From an uncultured Pseudomonadales bacterium (GTDB taxonomy: Bacteria; Pseudomonadota; Gammaproteobacteria; Pseudomonadales; Cellvibrionaceae): a DNA stretch of 64,000 nucleotides. The DNA is taken from contig CANKXO010000001.1 of assembly GCA_947487765.1 (NCBI GenBank), positions 620,001-684,000 of the forward strand, written 5' to 3'. A program made the translations under genes and the position numbers. This document shows positions 8,608 to 16,461 of the stretch, one piece after another. The notes under the pieces were generated by a model, which saw only the letters and a list, made by a program, of their open reading frames with translations, had not been told where the DNA came from and ran no database searches. Within the stretch, counting starts at the first letter, position 1. The number at the start of each line of letters is the position of its first letter.

Positions 8608-9309
8608 TTATTCCTTCAACTTTACGATCAGTTTTCCATCAATCACTTTCATAAAGTCGATACCGTCGGCAAAACCTTGCCAGAAACCACCACTATCACC
8701 AAATTCATTGACTAGATCTACATTTTTCATATTGCCTATCCATGAATTAGGGAGAGGCACGCCCCATGCACTAACACCGCGGAGTTTAACAACAGGTTTG
8801 CCATTACCAAATGCGAGCTCTATACCAGCATTTAAATTCAGAGTTTTCCCTCCAAACAGGGGCATTTCAGGGTCTAGTGGCATCAGTAATTTAGCACTGG
8901 CGAGATTATCAGATAGGTCGATAGCGAGCTTATCGGCCATGTCGGTATTGTGGGCAATCATGGCGTTAACTTCCCTCTCGGTAAAGGTAATCTCCCTTTT
9001 AGCATTAACTTCTGAATAAGCTTCTGGCTTTAATGTTCCCTGATTTGCGCTTTGGTTGCTGCTTGTCGAGTTATTGTGTTCTTCTAAGGTGGGTAAATTC
9101 AATTGATTGAGCTTTTTATTAAGAGTGGTGGTTTCCTTTGAAGAAAGTGTAACGGGCGTAAATTGGTTGGGGAAAAGGTAATTCTTAATCAGCCACAAGC
9201 CTACCAGTAAAATAACGAGGCTAATAACAGTGATACCAAACGTTTTCCATGGGTTGGACTTTTTAGCTTCTATAGCGGCATCTGATTGTGGGCTATTATG
9301 GGTAGACAT
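8608..9309 (-). CDS. Membrane-anchored protein of unknown function
   Basis: A 233-residue protein with a short hydrophilic cytoplasmic N-terminus and one membrane helix (about residues 25-45, TVISLVILLVGLWLIKNYLF). A polar linker follows, then a globular outer domain from about residue 95 beginning FTEREVNAMIAHN. That opening and the following amphipathic strands resemble small extracytoplasmic lipid-binding-like domains (YpmS/DUF2140 style), but this is a weak resemblance by eye. It is convergent with metR and has no operon partner. No catalytic motif is seen. Confidence 0.7.
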   Translation of the reverse strand: MSTHNSPQSDAAIEAKKSNPWKTFGITVISLVILLVGLWLIKNYLFPNQFTPVTLSSKETTTLNKKLNQLNLPTLEEHNNSTSSNQSANQGTLKPEAYSEVNAKREITFTEREVNAMIAHNTDMADKLAIDLSDNLASAKLLMPLDPEMPLFGGKTLNLNAGIELAFGNGKPVVKLRGVSAWGVPLPNSWIGNMKNVDLVNEFGDSGGFWQGFADGIDFMKVIDGKLIVKLKE

Positions 9310-9381
9310 GGTTAATTACCTGATTTTCCTTATTGATAATACAAAGTTTATCAATAGTATTTTTATGAGTATTTATCCACT

Positions 9382-9684
9382 TCACGCAGATTTATAGTGT
9401 CTGACTACTTCGACGATTTCAATTGAATAATGCTTATACCAGTGTTCTTTTCCATATTGTTGTGCACTCAGATGTATATCATCTTGCTTCCATAAGGAAA
9501 TGGCTTCAAGACTGGGCCAGTAAGAAATGGCTATTTCCTGATCCTTTTCAGTACTACTTATAAAATCCAAACACCCATATTGGCTACTCGCTATATCACG
9601 TAATCGAGTTGCCATTTGAGTGTATCCATCATCTTCTACTACTGATGGATCCGAAAATACCGCTTTAAAGATAACTGCATACAT
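9382..9684 (-). CDS. Small antibiotic biosynthesis monooxygenase (ABM)-family protein
   Basis: A 100-residue protein with the ferredoxin-like dimeric alpha/beta barrel pattern of the ABM family. It starts MYAVIFKAVF, has a central helix with MATRLRDIASSQYGC, and then the strand EIAISYWPSLEAISLWKQD followed by a terminal helix with HYSIEIVEVV. Members are often cofactor-free quinol or haem-related oxygenases, or stress proteins of unknown substrate. Two near-identical palindromes lie 35 and 99 bases upstream, which suggests tight control by a repressor not encoded next to it. Confidence 0.8.
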   Translation of the reverse strand: MYAVIFKAVFSDPSVVEDDGYTQMATRLRDIASSQYGCLDFISSTEKDQEIAISYWPSLEAISLWKQDDIHLSAQQYGKEHWYKHYSIEIVEVVRHYKSA

Positions 9685-9718
9685 CTATTCACCCGATCAA
9701 TAACGTTAATAAAATAGA

Positions 9719-9732
9719 GTATAGAACTATAC
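9719..9732. promoter_or_regulatory. Palindrome GTATAG-AA-CTATAC (operator candidate, copy 1)
   Basis: Perfect 6-bp arms around AA, 35 bases upstream of the ABM-family start codon, in the promoter area. A second copy with the same arms lies 64 bases further upstream. Confidence 0.55.
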
Positions 9733-9781
9733 GCTTTTAGTTTGACGGCGTCATGAGGTCCTCTAATCAATTCAATTTGAA

Positions 9782-9797
9782 GGTATAGATCTATACC
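9782..9797. promoter_or_regulatory. Palindrome GGTATAGATCTATACC (operator candidate, copy 2)
   Basis: A perfect 16-bp palindrome containing GTATAG-AT-CTATAC. Centre-to-centre spacing to copy 1 is 64 bp, close to six helical turns, so two dimers could bind on the same face of the DNA. Confidence 0.55.
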
Positions 9798-9877
9798 CGT
9801 ATTGGCGTGCGGGACGGTAATAGGTTGGGGTTTATACAGTCTTAAGTGTTATAGAAAGGCAGGGAGAGATGTGGTGA

Positions 9878-10801
9878 CTAATGTCTGCTAGCTTGTTTTT
9901 TCTTTGTTCTATTTGCTTTCTGTTCAGCTTTTTTGGCTATTTGGATGGCGACTTCTTTTAGCTCTTTTTCTATAACATTGGGTGTTTCGAGGGTGACGAG
10001 ACCTAATTGGCCGCTACGTAGGTCGTGTATCAATATTTCTGAAGCTTTATGGAGGTTAATCCTTCCTCCCGCTTGCTTAGCACCTCTTTTGGCACCAATA
10101 GCTTCCATACACTCAATATCTGATTGAGGTATTTGGTCTAATTGATAACGCTCTATAAGCCGTTGTGGATAATCTCTTAACAGGGCTTCTGCTGCATAAA
10201 AGCCTATGTCTTCATATTCAATAGCAGTATTTTTAATTGATCCTATGATTGCTAACCGGTAACCACTGTTGGGATTTTCTATCTTTGGCCAAAGAATCCC
10301 TGGGGTGTCATGTAAGATAACTTTATTATCCAGATATATTTTTTGTTGTTGCTTGGTAACCGCCGGTTCATCACCGACTTTGGCAATTAATTTGCCTGCT
10401 AGTGCATTGATGAGAGTCGATTTGCCTACATTGGGTATGCCGACAATCATTGCATTGACTGGCTTAAGCTCAGTGGCTTTATTGGGCGCTAATTTTAGGC
10501 AGAGCTCTGAAATTTGTTTAAGCTTGGCTTTATCATCTTTCTGGTAAGCCAGTGTTTTAACGTTACTTTGACGTTCTAAATACGTTTGCCATTCTAGGGT
10601 CTTGTCCGGGTCCGCTAAATCGGTTTTGCTAAGGATAACGATAGTGGGTTTGGTTTTGCGCCATTCGCCTATGACCGGGTTTTGGCTGCTATAAGGCAGG
10701 CGAGCGTCAACTATTTCGATGAGTACATCAATTTTATCAAGGGTTTTTAATATCGTCTTTCGGGCTTTATGCATATGGCCCGGATACCAATTGATACTCA
10801 C
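9878..10801 (-). CDS. Circularly permuted GTPase of the RbgA/YlqF family (ribosome biogenesis)
   Basis: The 307-residue product starts INWYPGHMHKARK, the signature of RbgA/YlqF. GTPase motifs appear in permuted order: G4 (SKTDLAD) comes first near residue 58, then G1 (GIPNVGKSTL) near 124, then G3 (DTPG) near 166. A C-terminal helical RNA-binding region and a very basic tail (KKAEQKANRTKKKQ) follow. The family assists late maturation of the large ribosomal subunit. The assignment to this family is firm; the exact role in gammaproteobacteria is less well established. It is downstream of the hibernation factor gene but separated from it by a terminator. Confidence 0.88.
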   Translation of the reverse strand: MSINWYPGHMHKARKTILKTLDKIDVLIEIVDARLPYSSQNPVIGEWRKTKPTIVILSKTDLADPDKTLEWQTYLERQSNVKTLAYQKDDKAKLKQISELCLKLAPNKATELKPVNAMIVGIPNVGKSTLINALAGKLIAKVGDEPAVTKQQQKIYLDNKVILHDTPGILWPKIENPNSGYRLAIIGSIKNTAIEYEDIGFYAAEALLRDYPQRLIERYQLDQIPQSDIECMEAIGAKRGAKQAGGRINLHKASEILIHDLRSGQLGLVTLETPNVIEKELKEVAIQIAKKAEQKANRTKKKQASRH

Positions 10802-10921
10802 GTCTTAATCCAATTCAAATCAGGCGTTATTGTATAGTTGGGAAAGAGGGAATGCTATGGAGGGAAGGGAATTGATTACTTTGGTGAAGCTAAAAGAGGT
10901 AATAGTTGGCCATAAAGGAAA

Positions 10922-10942
10922 AGGGCGGCAAAATGCCGCCCT
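10922..10942 (-). terminator. Rho-independent terminator of the hibernation factor gene
   Basis: Perfect 9-bp GC-rich stem (10922-10930 with 10934-10942) with a 3-base loop. Read on the reverse strand it is followed by a TTTTCCTTT tract. It starts 17 bases after the stop of the raiA/hpf-like gene. Confidence 0.88.
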
Positions 10943-10959
10943 GCTTAGATGCGGGCTAT

Positions 10960-11328
10960 TTAACTAGCCATAGCATCAAAATCGTCACTGATATCATTTT
11001 CAGCTCTTCGAGCAGTACGCCTTGAATGCAGTTGCTCTGCGTGAGACTTTAATTTTCTCTCTGCGACATTAAAAGCATCTCTGACAGCAATGTGGATAGA
11101 TGGATCATCTTGACTAATAGTAATTGGGCTACCTTTCACCTCAATTTCCACAGTGGCACGATAGGACTTGCCCTTGTGTTTGTGGTTATGTGGGGTTTCC
11201 AGCACAACACGACTATGTTGAATATCGCTTGAGTAACGTTCTAGCTTCTGCAAACGTTTGTTAATTATCGCATTGAGAGCTTGCGAGGGGTCCATATCGC
11301 GGTAGGTAACTTGGTTAGCCATTGTCAT
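10960..11328 (-). CDS. HPF/RaiA-family ribosome hibernation or associated factor
   Basis: A 122-residue protein of the ribosome hibernation family. It has the beta-alpha-beta-beta-beta-alpha pattern with INKRLQKLERYSSDIQHSRVVLETPHNHKHKGKSYRATVEI and the closing basic helix RDAFNVAERKLKSHAEQLHSRR. These proteins bind the decoding centre of 30S subunits during stress or stationary phase. The N-terminus differs from the commonest HPF start (no MQINITG), so it may be a divergent paralogue. TAGGAGG precedes the ATG at the proper distance; a second ATG two codons in is possible. Confidence 0.85.
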   Translation of the reverse strand: MTMANQVTYRDMDPSQALNAIINKRLQKLERYSSDIQHSRVVLETPHNHKHKGKSYRATVEIEVKGSPITISQDDPSIHIAVRDAFNVAERKLKSHAEQLHSRRTARRAENDISDDFDAMAS

Positions 11329-11529
11329 AGAGTAATCCTCCTAAGATTAATGATTAGTTACACAGGAAAAATCACAACTGACATATTTGCCTGAAGGCAT
11401 ATATGAACAGAGTGAATGAAATCGTACGTTGTTACTTTGTTCTATTAGTTGTTCTAAAGGGAGAGTGAATCCCTGACTGGGATTCGACTTAAAGCAAGGG
11501 GATGAGTACATTACTTTTCTATCGAGCAT

Positions 11530-11787
11530 GGTCTAACTATCTGCCCATTTTGATATGATTTCAACTGTTTTTTATGGCACGTTTTGCGCATATAAAATAG
11601 ATTAAGAGACGTATAAGTTTGATTGATTTTTATACTTTTTTGTCTCTGTAGCCCGTAAAATCTGGGCTTGTGAAATAAAACCTTACTACTTAAGTCCTAT
11701 TTTTTTATAGTTTATTTACTAAAAACATTATTTTTTTATTGCATAAAAGTATATAGAAACAGTTGTTGTGGAAAAATAAAGGTTAGG
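11530..11787. other. AT-rich intergenic region upstream of hsp20
   Basis: Very AT-rich sequence with A and T runs between the divergent hibernation-factor and hsp20 genes. It likely contains the promoter of the reverse-strand gene. I see no credible ORF here. Confidence 0.4.
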
Positions 11788-11815
11788 GTTGAAATCAATA
11801 TCGCTATCTCCATAT
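11788..11815 (+). promoter_or_regulatory. Sigma32 (heat-shock) promoter of hsp20
   Basis: TTGAAA at 11789-11794, a 13-base spacer, then CTCCATAT at 11808-11815. Consensus is CTTGAAA-N11-16-CCCCATNT, so only one -10 base differs. It implies a 5' leader of about 100 bases before the hsp20 start. Confidence 0.78.
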
Positions 11816-11890
11816 AGATAATGCACTCGCTTATATTACTAAGGAGTGAATAACTGTTTGGTCTATGACGAACAGTACTATTTATATATC

Positions 11891-11921
11891 AATCTATTGC
11901 TTAAGTTAAAGAGGATAGTTT
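11891..11921 (+). promoter_or_regulatory. ROSE-like RNA thermometer hairpin over the hsp20 ribosome site
   Basis: In the leader RNA, CUAUU at 11894-11898 can pair with GGAUAG bases at 11914-11918, G11899 is bulged, and CUU at 11900-11902 pairs with GAG at 11911-11913. Flanking A/U pairs add support. The element UUGCU opposite the Shine-Dalgarno AGAGGA with a bulged G is the signature of ROSE thermometers, which melt on heating and are common before ibpA-type genes. Confidence 0.65.
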
Positions 11922-11922
11922 T

Positions 11923-12366
11923 ATGCGTACACTTGATTTATCTCCATTATATCGTTCTGCCATTGGCTTTGATCGCATGGCAAGTCTGTTAAACACTGTT
12001 TCACAAGCAGAAACAAAACAACCTTCTTACCCACCTTATAATATTGTGCTGACAGGTGATGATACCTATCGTATAACAATGGCTGTTGCGGGTTTCGCAG
12101 AGGCTGAATTGGATTTGCAGGTGGAACAAAACTTATTGACCGTTGCGGGAAAAAAATCTGAGAACTCAGAGCCAAAAGAATACCTTTATCAAGGTATCGC
12201 TGAGCGTGGATTTGAACGACGCTTTCAATTAGCTGACCATGTAAGAGTGGAAAATGCACAGCTGGAAAATGGCTTGCTACATATCGATTTAGTTCGCGAA
12301 ATACCTGAAGCAATGAAACCCCGTAAAATTGAAATCGGTTCAGGTAAACTGCTCAATCAAAATTAA
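11923..12366 (+). CDS. Small heat-shock protein, IbpA-type Hsp20
   Basis: A 147-residue cytoplasmic holdase that binds unfolding proteins and hands them to DnaK/ClpB. It starts MRTLDLSPLYRSAIGFDR, typical of IbpA/IbpB, and has the alpha-crystallin domain (about 35-130) with YRITMAVAGFAEAELD, the LTVAGKK strand and ERRFQLADHV. The closing motif GLLHIDLVREIPEAMKPRKIEI contains the usual C-terminal IEI anchor. Control is visible: a sigma32 promoter and a ROSE-like hairpin over the ribosome site. A perfect hairpin follows the gene. Confidence 0.95.
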   Translation: MRTLDLSPLYRSAIGFDRMASLLNTVSQAETKQPSYPPYNIVLTGDDTYRITMAVAGFAEAELDLQVEQNLLTVAGKKSENSEPKEYLYQGIAERGFERRFQLADHVRVENAQLENGLLHIDLVREIPEAMKPRKIEIGSGKLLNQN

Positions 12367-12378
12367 TTCTTAGATATT

Positions 12379-12411
12379 AAGCAGCTAATTGTATATTGCA
12401 TTTAGCTGCTT
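12379..12411 (+). terminator. Hairpin after hsp20
   Basis: Perfect 10-bp arms (12379-12388 with 12402-12411) around a 13-base loop, 13 bases after the stop codon. The following sequence has only a weak T content, so efficiency is uncertain. Confidence 0.6.
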
Positions 12412-12511
12412 CAATAATCAATTACTGTATTTAAACCGCTATTTTTATAGGTATAGGTCGATTTTTGCTATTTTCTACTTGTTTAGTATTGTGGCTATTT
12501 GTTGTTATTTT

Positions 12512-13537
12512 TTATACTTTATTTCTTTTGGGCTTTTTTAGCTCATTCGAATTAAACAATTTTGCTCTAACAGTCGTTCTATAATCTCTTGGTGTAATAG
12601 ATAATTCGCGACGAAATAATTTAGAGAAATGACTGACATCGTTATAACCTATCTTGTCTGCAATTTCCCCCACTGATAAATTGCTTGATTGCAATAAATC
12701 TTTAGCGTTATTTAAACGTAGCTCATGTAAATATTGCATAGGCGTTTTGCCCATTGCTATTTTAAAACGCCGGCTAAAGTTGCGCGGACTCATTCCAAAT
12801 TGCTCAGCCATATCAATTATTTTTACAGGCTTTGATAGATTGTTTTGCATCCATAATTGGGCTTGTAAAATTTCTTCGTCGGGGTGATTTGTATTATGAT
12901 CTTCAAAATAACTGACAGCTTCGTAGGGGCGGCGTATCTCATGGGAGAAGTGTCTTTGTATATGTTGAGCGACTGATTGATTAAAAAAACGTTGAATAAA
13001 ATGAATGGTTAAATCTGCTAATGAATTAATACTGGCAGCGCAATAAAGTGAACCTGATTGAGTAATAAAATGCTGGCGTTTGAGTTGCACTTGAGGGTAA
13101 TTTTTTTGGAATTCATCAAAGTAATACCAGTGTGTTGTTGCGGGTTTGTTATTGAGCAACCCTGCTTCTGCCATAAAACAACAGCCTGTTCCCACTCCAT
13201 TAATGATAGTCCCATTCTCAAATTGTTGTTGTAACCAAGTCAGCAAGTAAGGTTGCTTGTTTATAATAGGTTTAGGGTTTCGCCAAAGTGCAGGTAGATA
13301 GATAATATCTACGTTACTAACTTCATCAATTGTCTGTTCTGGATACAGTTGAATACCCGTGTGGCAGCGAACTGGCCCAGACTTACTACTTACCGTTTTT
13401 AAAGTAAAAGCCGGCAAATGAGGACATAAACGTTTTGCTGCCTGATTGGCAGCAGAAAACATATCTGCAGGCCAGGTTGTACTGGTTGCTAGCATGTGTT
13501 CGGTGAGTACAAAAGCCACTGTTGGCACTGTTTTCAT
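12512..13537 (-). CDS. GlxA-type transcriptional regulator (DJ-1/PfpI-like domain plus AraC HTH)
   Basis: The 341-residue product has an N-terminal DJ-1/PfpI-like domain (about 5-180, with the nucleophile-elbow-like GVGTGCCFMAEAGLL). A C-terminal AraC DNA-binding domain follows (about 225-325): DMAEQFGMSPRNFSRRFK as the first helix-turn-helix, and GEIADKIGYNDVSHFSKLFRR as the second. Such regulators often control amine, amino acid or formaldehyde-related catabolism, but nothing in the neighbourhood reveals the target. It stands alone on the reverse strand, divergent from fabY. Confidence 0.88.
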   Translation of the reverse strand: MKTVPTVAFVLTEHMLATSTTWPADMFSAANQAAKRLCPHLPAFTLKTVSSKSGPVRCHTGIQLYPEQTIDEVSNVDIIYLPALWRNPKPIINKQPYLLTWLQQQFENGTIINGVGTGCCFMAEAGLLNNKPATTHWYYFDEFQKNYPQVQLKRQHFITQSGSLYCAASINSLADLTIHFIQRFFNQSVAQHIQRHFSHEIRRPYEAVSYFEDHNTNHPDEEILQAQLWMQNNLSKPVKIIDMAEQFGMSPRNFSRRFKIAMGKTPMQYLHELRLNNAKDLLQSSNLSVGEIADKIGYNDVSHFSKLFRRELSITPRDYRTTVRAKLFNSNELKKPKRNKV

Positions 13538-13668
13538 CCTCTGAGTGTTAACTGGTACATATTGTATAGCTTTTGTCTTTTTTGACGCTATATTTGTCCT
13601 TTTTATCTTATTTTTAAATGAAAAACCAGCTTAAACTACGACTAAAGTATTTATGGTGATCAATAATT

Positions 13669-15570
13669 ATGGCTCGTTTACCTGTCATTGTCGGTTTTGG
13701 TGGTTTTAGTGCGGCGGGAAGAAGTTCTTCTCATCAATCGTATCAGCGTATGGTTCTCAACAGCTTAAGTGAGGATAAAAGGCAGGAAACACTTGCTGGG
13801 CTTGCGGTGATGATGGGCAAAGTGACTGCAGAAGGTCAAGATTACAGAGGTGTAGATGGAGAAAACCTGACCCGCAAAGATATTGAAGCACGTTATGGAA
13901 AGCATATCTGTGATAACACATTGATTCGCCCAATAAGCACTGTTCATTTTGATGTGAATAAAGTGCCTTATCAGCAAAAAGTCTCCTTAGAAAAGACTGA
14001 GCAGCAAGCGTTGCAGTTTGATTTATCTAAACGCCAGCTTCCAGCTGTATTGCCTGAGCATTGGCAAGTAACCGATATTGATGCTCGTACGGTTAGAGTG
14101 AATGTCTCGTCTGGAGCAAACATCACCCTCGATTCTCATTATATTTGCCCTGTTCAGGCAGCAGGCCAGCTACCCGAAGGCTTTGATCCCGCGGGCATTT
14201 ATAATTCACGATTTCACCCCAGAGGTTTACAGCTGGCCGTTGTTGGTGCTTCTGATGCGATTAACTCCATGGGCGTTGATTGGCAAACAATTGTTCAGAA
14301 TGTATCTCCAGACGAAATTGGTGGTTACTCATCAAGTGTGATGAGTCAGTTAGATGGTAATGGCTTTGGCGGTTTATTACAGTCCCGATTAAAGGGCGAC
14401 AGAGTGTCAGCCAAGCATGTAGCACTGGGTATGGGGTCAATGCCATCTGATTTTGTTAACGCTTATGTGTTGGGTAATCTCGGTTCGACAGGCAGTATTG
14501 CCGGTGCCTGTGCCAGCTTTCTTTACAATTTGAGAGCTGGTTTAGAGGATATTCAATCCGGCCGACGACGAGTGGTCGTCGTCGGGTGTAGTGAAGCACC
14601 AATATTACCTGAGGTAGTTGAGGGCTACGCTACAATGGGTGCGTTGGCAACAGTCGATAAGCTAAACAAGCTTGATGGAAGTAATAATACAGACCTGCGT
14701 CGATCAAGCCGCCCATTTGGAGAAAACTGCGGGTTCGTTATTGCGGAGTCAACGCAGCACGTTGTCTTGATGGATGATGAATTGGCAATGAAGCTTGGTG
14801 CAAATATTCATGGTGCGGTATTGGATGTCTTTACGAATGCGGATGGTTATAAGAAATCTATATCGGCTCCAGGCCCAGGTAATTATCTGACTGTTGCCAA
14901 AGCGGTAGCATCAGCTTATTCATTGCTGGGTGACGATTCTATTGGTAAACGAAGTTTTGTTCAGGCCCATGGCTCTAGTACACCACAAAACCGGGTAACA
15001 GAATCAGAAACCCTCGATCGAGTGGCTAGGGCATTTGATATTCATAATTGGCCATTAGCGGCGATTAAATCTTATGTTGGTCATTCACTTGCGCCAGCCA
15101 GTGGGGATCAATTAATTAATTCTTTGGGTATTTTTGCTCAGGGGATACTGCCGGGTATTAAAACGGTTGAGAAGGTAGCGGATGATGTACTTCAGGAGCG
15201 ATTATCGATATCGACACAGGACAGAGAGTTAGAGTCACCAATGGATATTGCATTCCTTAACTCCAAGGGCTTTGGTGGGAATAATGCGACTGCAAGTATA
15301 TTGTCACCGGCAATTACAGAAGCAATGCTATCTAAGCGCTATGGAAAGGAGGCTATGGTGAGTTATCAAATGCGTCGGGAACAGACAATTGAAAAGTCAG
15401 AACAGTATCATCAGCGCTTCTTGCAAGGTAATTATCAGGTCATTTATAAATATGGTGAAGATATGCTGAATGATGAGGATATCGATATCAATAAGCAGCG
15501 ATTAAAGGTTCCAGCTTATGGTGAATCCATTGACTTGACGAAAGAAAACCTTTACAAAGATATGGTTTGA
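13669..15570 (+). CDS. fabY: Beta-ketoacyl-ACP synthase FabY
   Basis: FabY starts fatty acid synthesis by condensing acetyl-CoA with malonyl-ACP in Pseudomonas aeruginosa, replacing FabH there. The 633-residue length and whole-length similarity as I recall it (opening RLPVIVGFGG, then YNSRFHPRGLQ, SRPFGENCGF, SISAPGPGNYLTVAKAVASA and NSKGFGGNNA) match FabY closely. The thiolase-fold Cys-His-His triad is intact: Cys near 280 in GACAS, His near 433 in QAHGSST, and His near 471 in VGHSLA. The gene is monocistronic or paired with the following cupin regulator. A weak terminator-like hairpin follows it. Confidence 0.9.
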   Translation: MARLPVIVGFGGFSAAGRSSSHQSYQRMVLNSLSEDKRQETLAGLAVMMGKVTAEGQDYRGVDGENLTRKDIEARYGKHICDNTLIRPISTVHFDVNKVPYQQKVSLEKTEQQALQFDLSKRQLPAVLPEHWQVTDIDARTVRVNVSSGANITLDSHYICPVQAAGQLPEGFDPAGIYNSRFHPRGLQLAVVGASDAINSMGVDWQTIVQNVSPDEIGGYSSSVMSQLDGNGFGGLLQSRLKGDRVSAKHVALGMGSMPSDFVNAYVLGNLGSTGSIAGACASFLYNLRAGLEDIQSGRRRVVVVGCSEAPILPEVVEGYATMGALATVDKLNKLDGSNNTDLRRSSRPFGENCGFVIAESTQHVVLMDDELAMKLGANIHGAVLDVFTNADGYKKSISAPGPGNYLTVAKAVASAYSLLGDDSIGKRSFVQAHGSSTPQNRVTESETLDRVARAFDIHNWPLAAIKSYVGHSLAPASGDQLINSLGIFAQGILPGIKTVEKVADDVLQERLSISTQDRELESPMDIAFLNSKGFGGNNATASILSPAITEAMLSKRYGKEAMVSYQMRREQTIEKSEQYHQRFLQGNYQVIYKYGEDMLNDEDIDINKQRLKVPAYGESIDLTKENLYKDMV

Positions 15571-15577
15571 TCTATTT

Positions 15578-15614
15578 GAGTCGCTTAAAAACTATAATGA
15601 TGGCGGCTTTTTTC
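15578..15614 (+). terminator. Terminator-like hairpin after fabY
   Basis: A 7-bp stem with two G-T pairs (15578-15584 with 15603-15609) followed by a run of T. The large loop makes it moderate. Confidence 0.45.
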
Positions 15615-15642
15615 AAAAACCAATCAATGTTTTATAGTATTT

Positions 15643-16176
15643 ATGTCTGACGATATCGCAGTTCGATTACAACAAGTCCGTCAAATGTACGGTTATTCAC
15701 AAAGAGAATTGGCCAAGCGAGCAGGGGTCACTAACAGCAGTGTATCCATGATTGAGCAAGGGCGAGTGAGCCCATCGGTCAGTTCATTAGAAAAATTGCT
15801 CAAAGGCATCCCAATGACTTTGAGGGATTTCTTTAATTTTGACCCGAATAGTCAGAGTCGCAGCTTTTATCGTAGCTTTGAAATATATCAAGGCAGTAAG
15901 GATGGTATTGATTCATATTGTCTTGGCAGTGATGAAAGCCCTAAGGATAATGAGTTGCTTTACCAAGTTTATAGCCCTGGTAGTGATACAGGAGAGTCAA
16001 TGTTGGTTGCTAAGCAAGAATGCAGTGGCTTTGTCGTTCAGGGTGCGCTAGAGGTGACGATTAATAATCAATGTCAGCATTTGGAGCCGGGTGATGGTTT
16101 CTTTGTTGATGCATTATTTCCATATCGTTTGAGAAATGTGTCAGATCAGAAGACGATTGTGGTAATTAGCGACTAA
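15643..16176 (+). CDS. XRE-family regulator with C-terminal cupin domain
   Basis: A 177-residue regulator: an N-terminal helix-turn-helix (about 5-62, YSQRELAKRAGVTNSSVSMIEQG) and a C-terminal cupin barrel (about 95-175, with the GALEVTINNQCQHLEPGDGFFVDA fold). This is the PuuR-like layout, in which the cupin senses a small molecule. The PuuR subgroup controls putrescine use, but no polyamine genes are nearby, so the ligand is open. It begins 72 bases after fabY on the same strand. Confidence 0.85.
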   Translation: MSDDIAVRLQQVRQMYGYSQRELAKRAGVTNSSVSMIEQGRVSPSVSSLEKLLKGIPMTLRDFFNFDPNSQSRSFYRSFEIYQGSKDGIDSYCLGSDESPKDNELLYQVYSPGSDTGESMLVAKQECSGFVVQGALEVTINNQCQHLEPGDGFFVDALFPYRLRNVSDQKTIVVISD

Positions 16177-16277
16177 ATTAATCCTCTATTAAAGTCTCGA
16201 TATTTTAATTTAAGCCTGTTTATGTTGTACTTTACTGTCTGATTTTAGATGTAATTAAGAGTATTCAAAAAATAAAA

Positions 16278-16290
16278 CGAGCGCTCGCTC
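16278..16290. promoter_or_regulatory. GC-rich palindrome upstream of fadBA (operator candidate)
   Basis: CGAGCGCTCG at 16278-16287 is a perfect 10-bp palindrome, extended to GAGCGCTCGCTC, in an otherwise AT-rich leader 172 bases before fadB. Its form suits a TetR-type repressor of beta-oxidation genes, but it is not the PsrA or FadR consensus. Confidence 0.45.
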
Positions 16291-16461
16291 TAAATGCATG
16301 GTAACATGCCTCCCGATTCTTCTTCATGGTTAACTATTGCTTATAGGTCGTGATAGAGAGTGAATGGTGTAGAACAAAAGTTTCTGCACGAATAACGTAA
16401 ATGAAGAGATAAACAACCAACGTATTTAAGAGCCTTCCAAAAGGCTGATTATGGAGTAACT

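Noticed and set aside
11347-11529. 60-residue reverse-strand ORF between the hibernation factor and hsp20 genes
   Set aside because: No ribosome site, no family resemblance, and it covers the probable promoter of the reverse-strand hibernation factor gene.
11921-12313. 130-residue ORF on the reverse strand of hsp20
   Set aside because: Lies wholly opposite the well-supported Hsp20 gene and shows no recognisable protein features.
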